NCBI GenBank assembly: GCA_014380825.1
Contig: JACMJD010000689.1
Coordinates: 1 to 7,057, forward strand
Direction of reading: 5' to 3'
Origin: Phycisphaerae bacterium
Lineage (GTDB): Bacteria; Planctomycetota; Phycisphaerae; Tepidisphaerales; Tepidisphaeraceae
DNA: 7,057 nucleotides
The position numbers and the translations under genes were made by a program. Positions 6,423 to 7,057 of this stretch are shown here, in pieces (the stretch's first letter is position 1; each line of letters opens with the position of its first letter). Under the pieces are notes generated by a model, which was not told the origin of the DNA, searched no databases, and worked only from the letters and a program-made list of their open reading frames with translations.

Positions 6423-6936
6423 GGTGATGCTCCAGGATGACGGCGGTTCCGACTTGTCCTCCGTGACCGTGAATCAGTTCGATCCTCCATCGTTGAACCG
6501 TCCGCAACCCGCGCTGCGGTGAAACGAGCCAGCGCGTGGTGGCGGAATAAATGTTGGCGGTGCGATCGTACGGGCGCAGCAGAATACCGATGCCTTTGCC
6601 GCGTTCGGCGGCAAGTTGGAAACGCCGCGCTTCGATGCGCGATAATCGTCGAGGCGATGCGATCGTCGCGATCACGCCTCGGCATCGCAGACATTCCGCG
6701 ATCGCCCAGTTCTCATCGGGAATCGTTTTCGGCCGCAACAAGAACAACCGATCCAGCGGCACACCCATCGCTGCGACGGCGGGGGGATAAAGCTTGCCTT
6801 GCGGATCACACCAGACGATCGCGCCGCGAAGATTGTTGGAACCGCAGATGGACGCCGATGGACGCGGATTAAAATTCAATTGTCCACGAATGGACACTAA
6901 TGAACACGAATCAGAATTTGATTTATTCGTCTTCAT
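6331..6936 (-). CDS. imuA: ImuA (SulA/RecA-like mutasome subunit), 5' part missing or disrupted
   Basis: ImuA is the RecA-like accessory subunit of the mutasome. Conserved ImuA sequence runs from GAIVWCDPQGKLYPPAV (~38-54) through LDRLFLLRP, WAIAECLRCRGVIATIA, RRFQLAAERGKGIGILLRP (~105-122) and RWRIELIHGHGG to the stop at 6333-6331. The N-terminal ~80-100 residues expected in the family, including the nucleotide-binding-like region, are absent. Instead residues 1 to about 35, from an ATG at 6936, are read from a dispersed repeat (NPRPSASICGS), and an in-frame TAA lies upstream at 6966-6964 within the opposite arm of the same repeat. No Shine-Dalgarno sequence precedes the ATG. Either a repeat has split the gene, or the true 5' part was lost in assembly at the fold-back described for 6779-7057. 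Family assignment is good; the start shown is only nominal. The 3' end overlaps imuB by 92 nt. Confidence 0.75.
   Translation of the reverse strand: MKTNKSNSDSCSLVSIRGQLNFNPRPSASICGSNNLRGAIVWCDPQGKLYPPAVAAMGVPLDRLFLLRPKTIPDENWAIAECLRCRGVIATIASPRRLSRIEARRFQLAAERGKGIGILLRPYDRTANIYSATTRWLVSPQRGLRTVQRWRIELIHGHGGQVGTAVILEHHRETNSIQVHPLRTLEQLADRPLPATTRATA
6430..6433 (-). promoter_or_regulatory. Ribosome binding site of imuB
   Basis: GGAG at 6433-6430 is seven nt before the GTG at 6422-6420 and lies inside the imuA coding region. It supports the GTG as the true imuB start, because the encoded N-terminus SILCVRLSNWP is the conserved ImuB beginning and no ATG in that frame precedes it closely. Confidence 0.6.
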
Positions 6937-7057
6937 TCGTGTCCATTCGTGGACAATTGAATTTTAATCCGCGTCCATCGGCGTCCATCTGCGGTTCCAA
7001 CAATCTTCGCGGCGCGATCGTCTGGTGTGATCCGCAAGGCAAGCTTTATCCCCCCGC
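6779..7057. repeat. 279-bp inverted repeat at the window end (dispersed repeat plus copied imuA sequence)
   Basis: Positions 6779-6897 and 6939-7057 are perfect reverse complements (119 bp each). Pairing continues inward with single mismatches at 6898/6938 and 6905/6931 to a loop at about 6912-6924. The inner part, about 6839-6997, is a dispersed-repeat palindrome with words such as GATGGACGCCGATGGACGCGG and TCCACGAATGGACAC. The outer ~60 bp of the left arm are conserved imuA codons (GAIVWCDPQGKLYPPA), and the right arm repeats them inverted up to the last base. Such an extension into unique coding sequence is what a fold-back assembly error at a palindrome would produce. Confidence 0.9.

Noticed and set aside
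6779..7057. Terminal inverted repeat of a transposon or a hairpin telomere
   Set aside because: There is no transposase or second end, and the arms include conserved imuA codons; an assembly fold-back explains this more simply. It remains open only if long reads confirm the structure.

Overview
The window carries an error-prone translesion synthesis cassette (ImuA-ImuB-DnaE2 mutasome) on the minus strand, read right to left, followed by a separate minus-strand gene for a DHH-family phosphoesterase that runs off the left edge. No plus-strand gene is convincing; plus-strand open frames are shadows of the minus-strand genes. The DNA is moderately GC-rich, with many GATC/CGATCG words. The imuA-imuB-dnaE2 order, the style of the proteins and above all the dense load of short palindromic dispersed repeats suggest a Planctomycetota-like (PVC group) bacterium. 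That assignment is inference; no rRNA or other taxonomic marker is present.

Layout from the 5' end of the operon (right) to the left: 6779-7057 is a 279-bp near-perfect inverted repeat ending exactly at the window edge, built on a dispersed repeat plus about 60 bp of imuA coding sequence. imuA (6331-6936) has only its conserved C-terminal part; its N-terminal half is missing and the first ~35 codons are repeat-derived. imuB (GTG start at 6422, ends 4608) is complete but enlarged by repeat-like insertions. A ~100-bp imperfect palindrome fills the imuB-dnaE2 gap. dnaE2 (1080-4484) is complete, with catalytic aspartates intact, and has three repeat-derived inserts. A 55-bp palindrome and a weak promoter lie between dnaE2 and the DHH gene (1-904, partial).

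By family knowledge, DnaE2 is the catalytic polymerase, ImuB is a polymerase-dead Y-family scaffold and ImuA is a RecA-like accessory subunit. Together they carry out damage-induced mutagenic lesion bypass, usually under LexA/SOS control. The expected operator would lie upstream of imuA, outside the window. The DHH protein is probably an unrelated neighbour with its own promoter.

The mutasome itself is known. The notable signal is that several unrelated palindromic or short tandem repeats have been absorbed in frame into the coding regions of all three mutasome genes, always at non-conserved loops or linkers, much like the protein-coding palindromic elements described in Rickettsia. The terminal inverted repeat is most likely a fold-back assembly artefact and should be settled before anyone interprets imuA.
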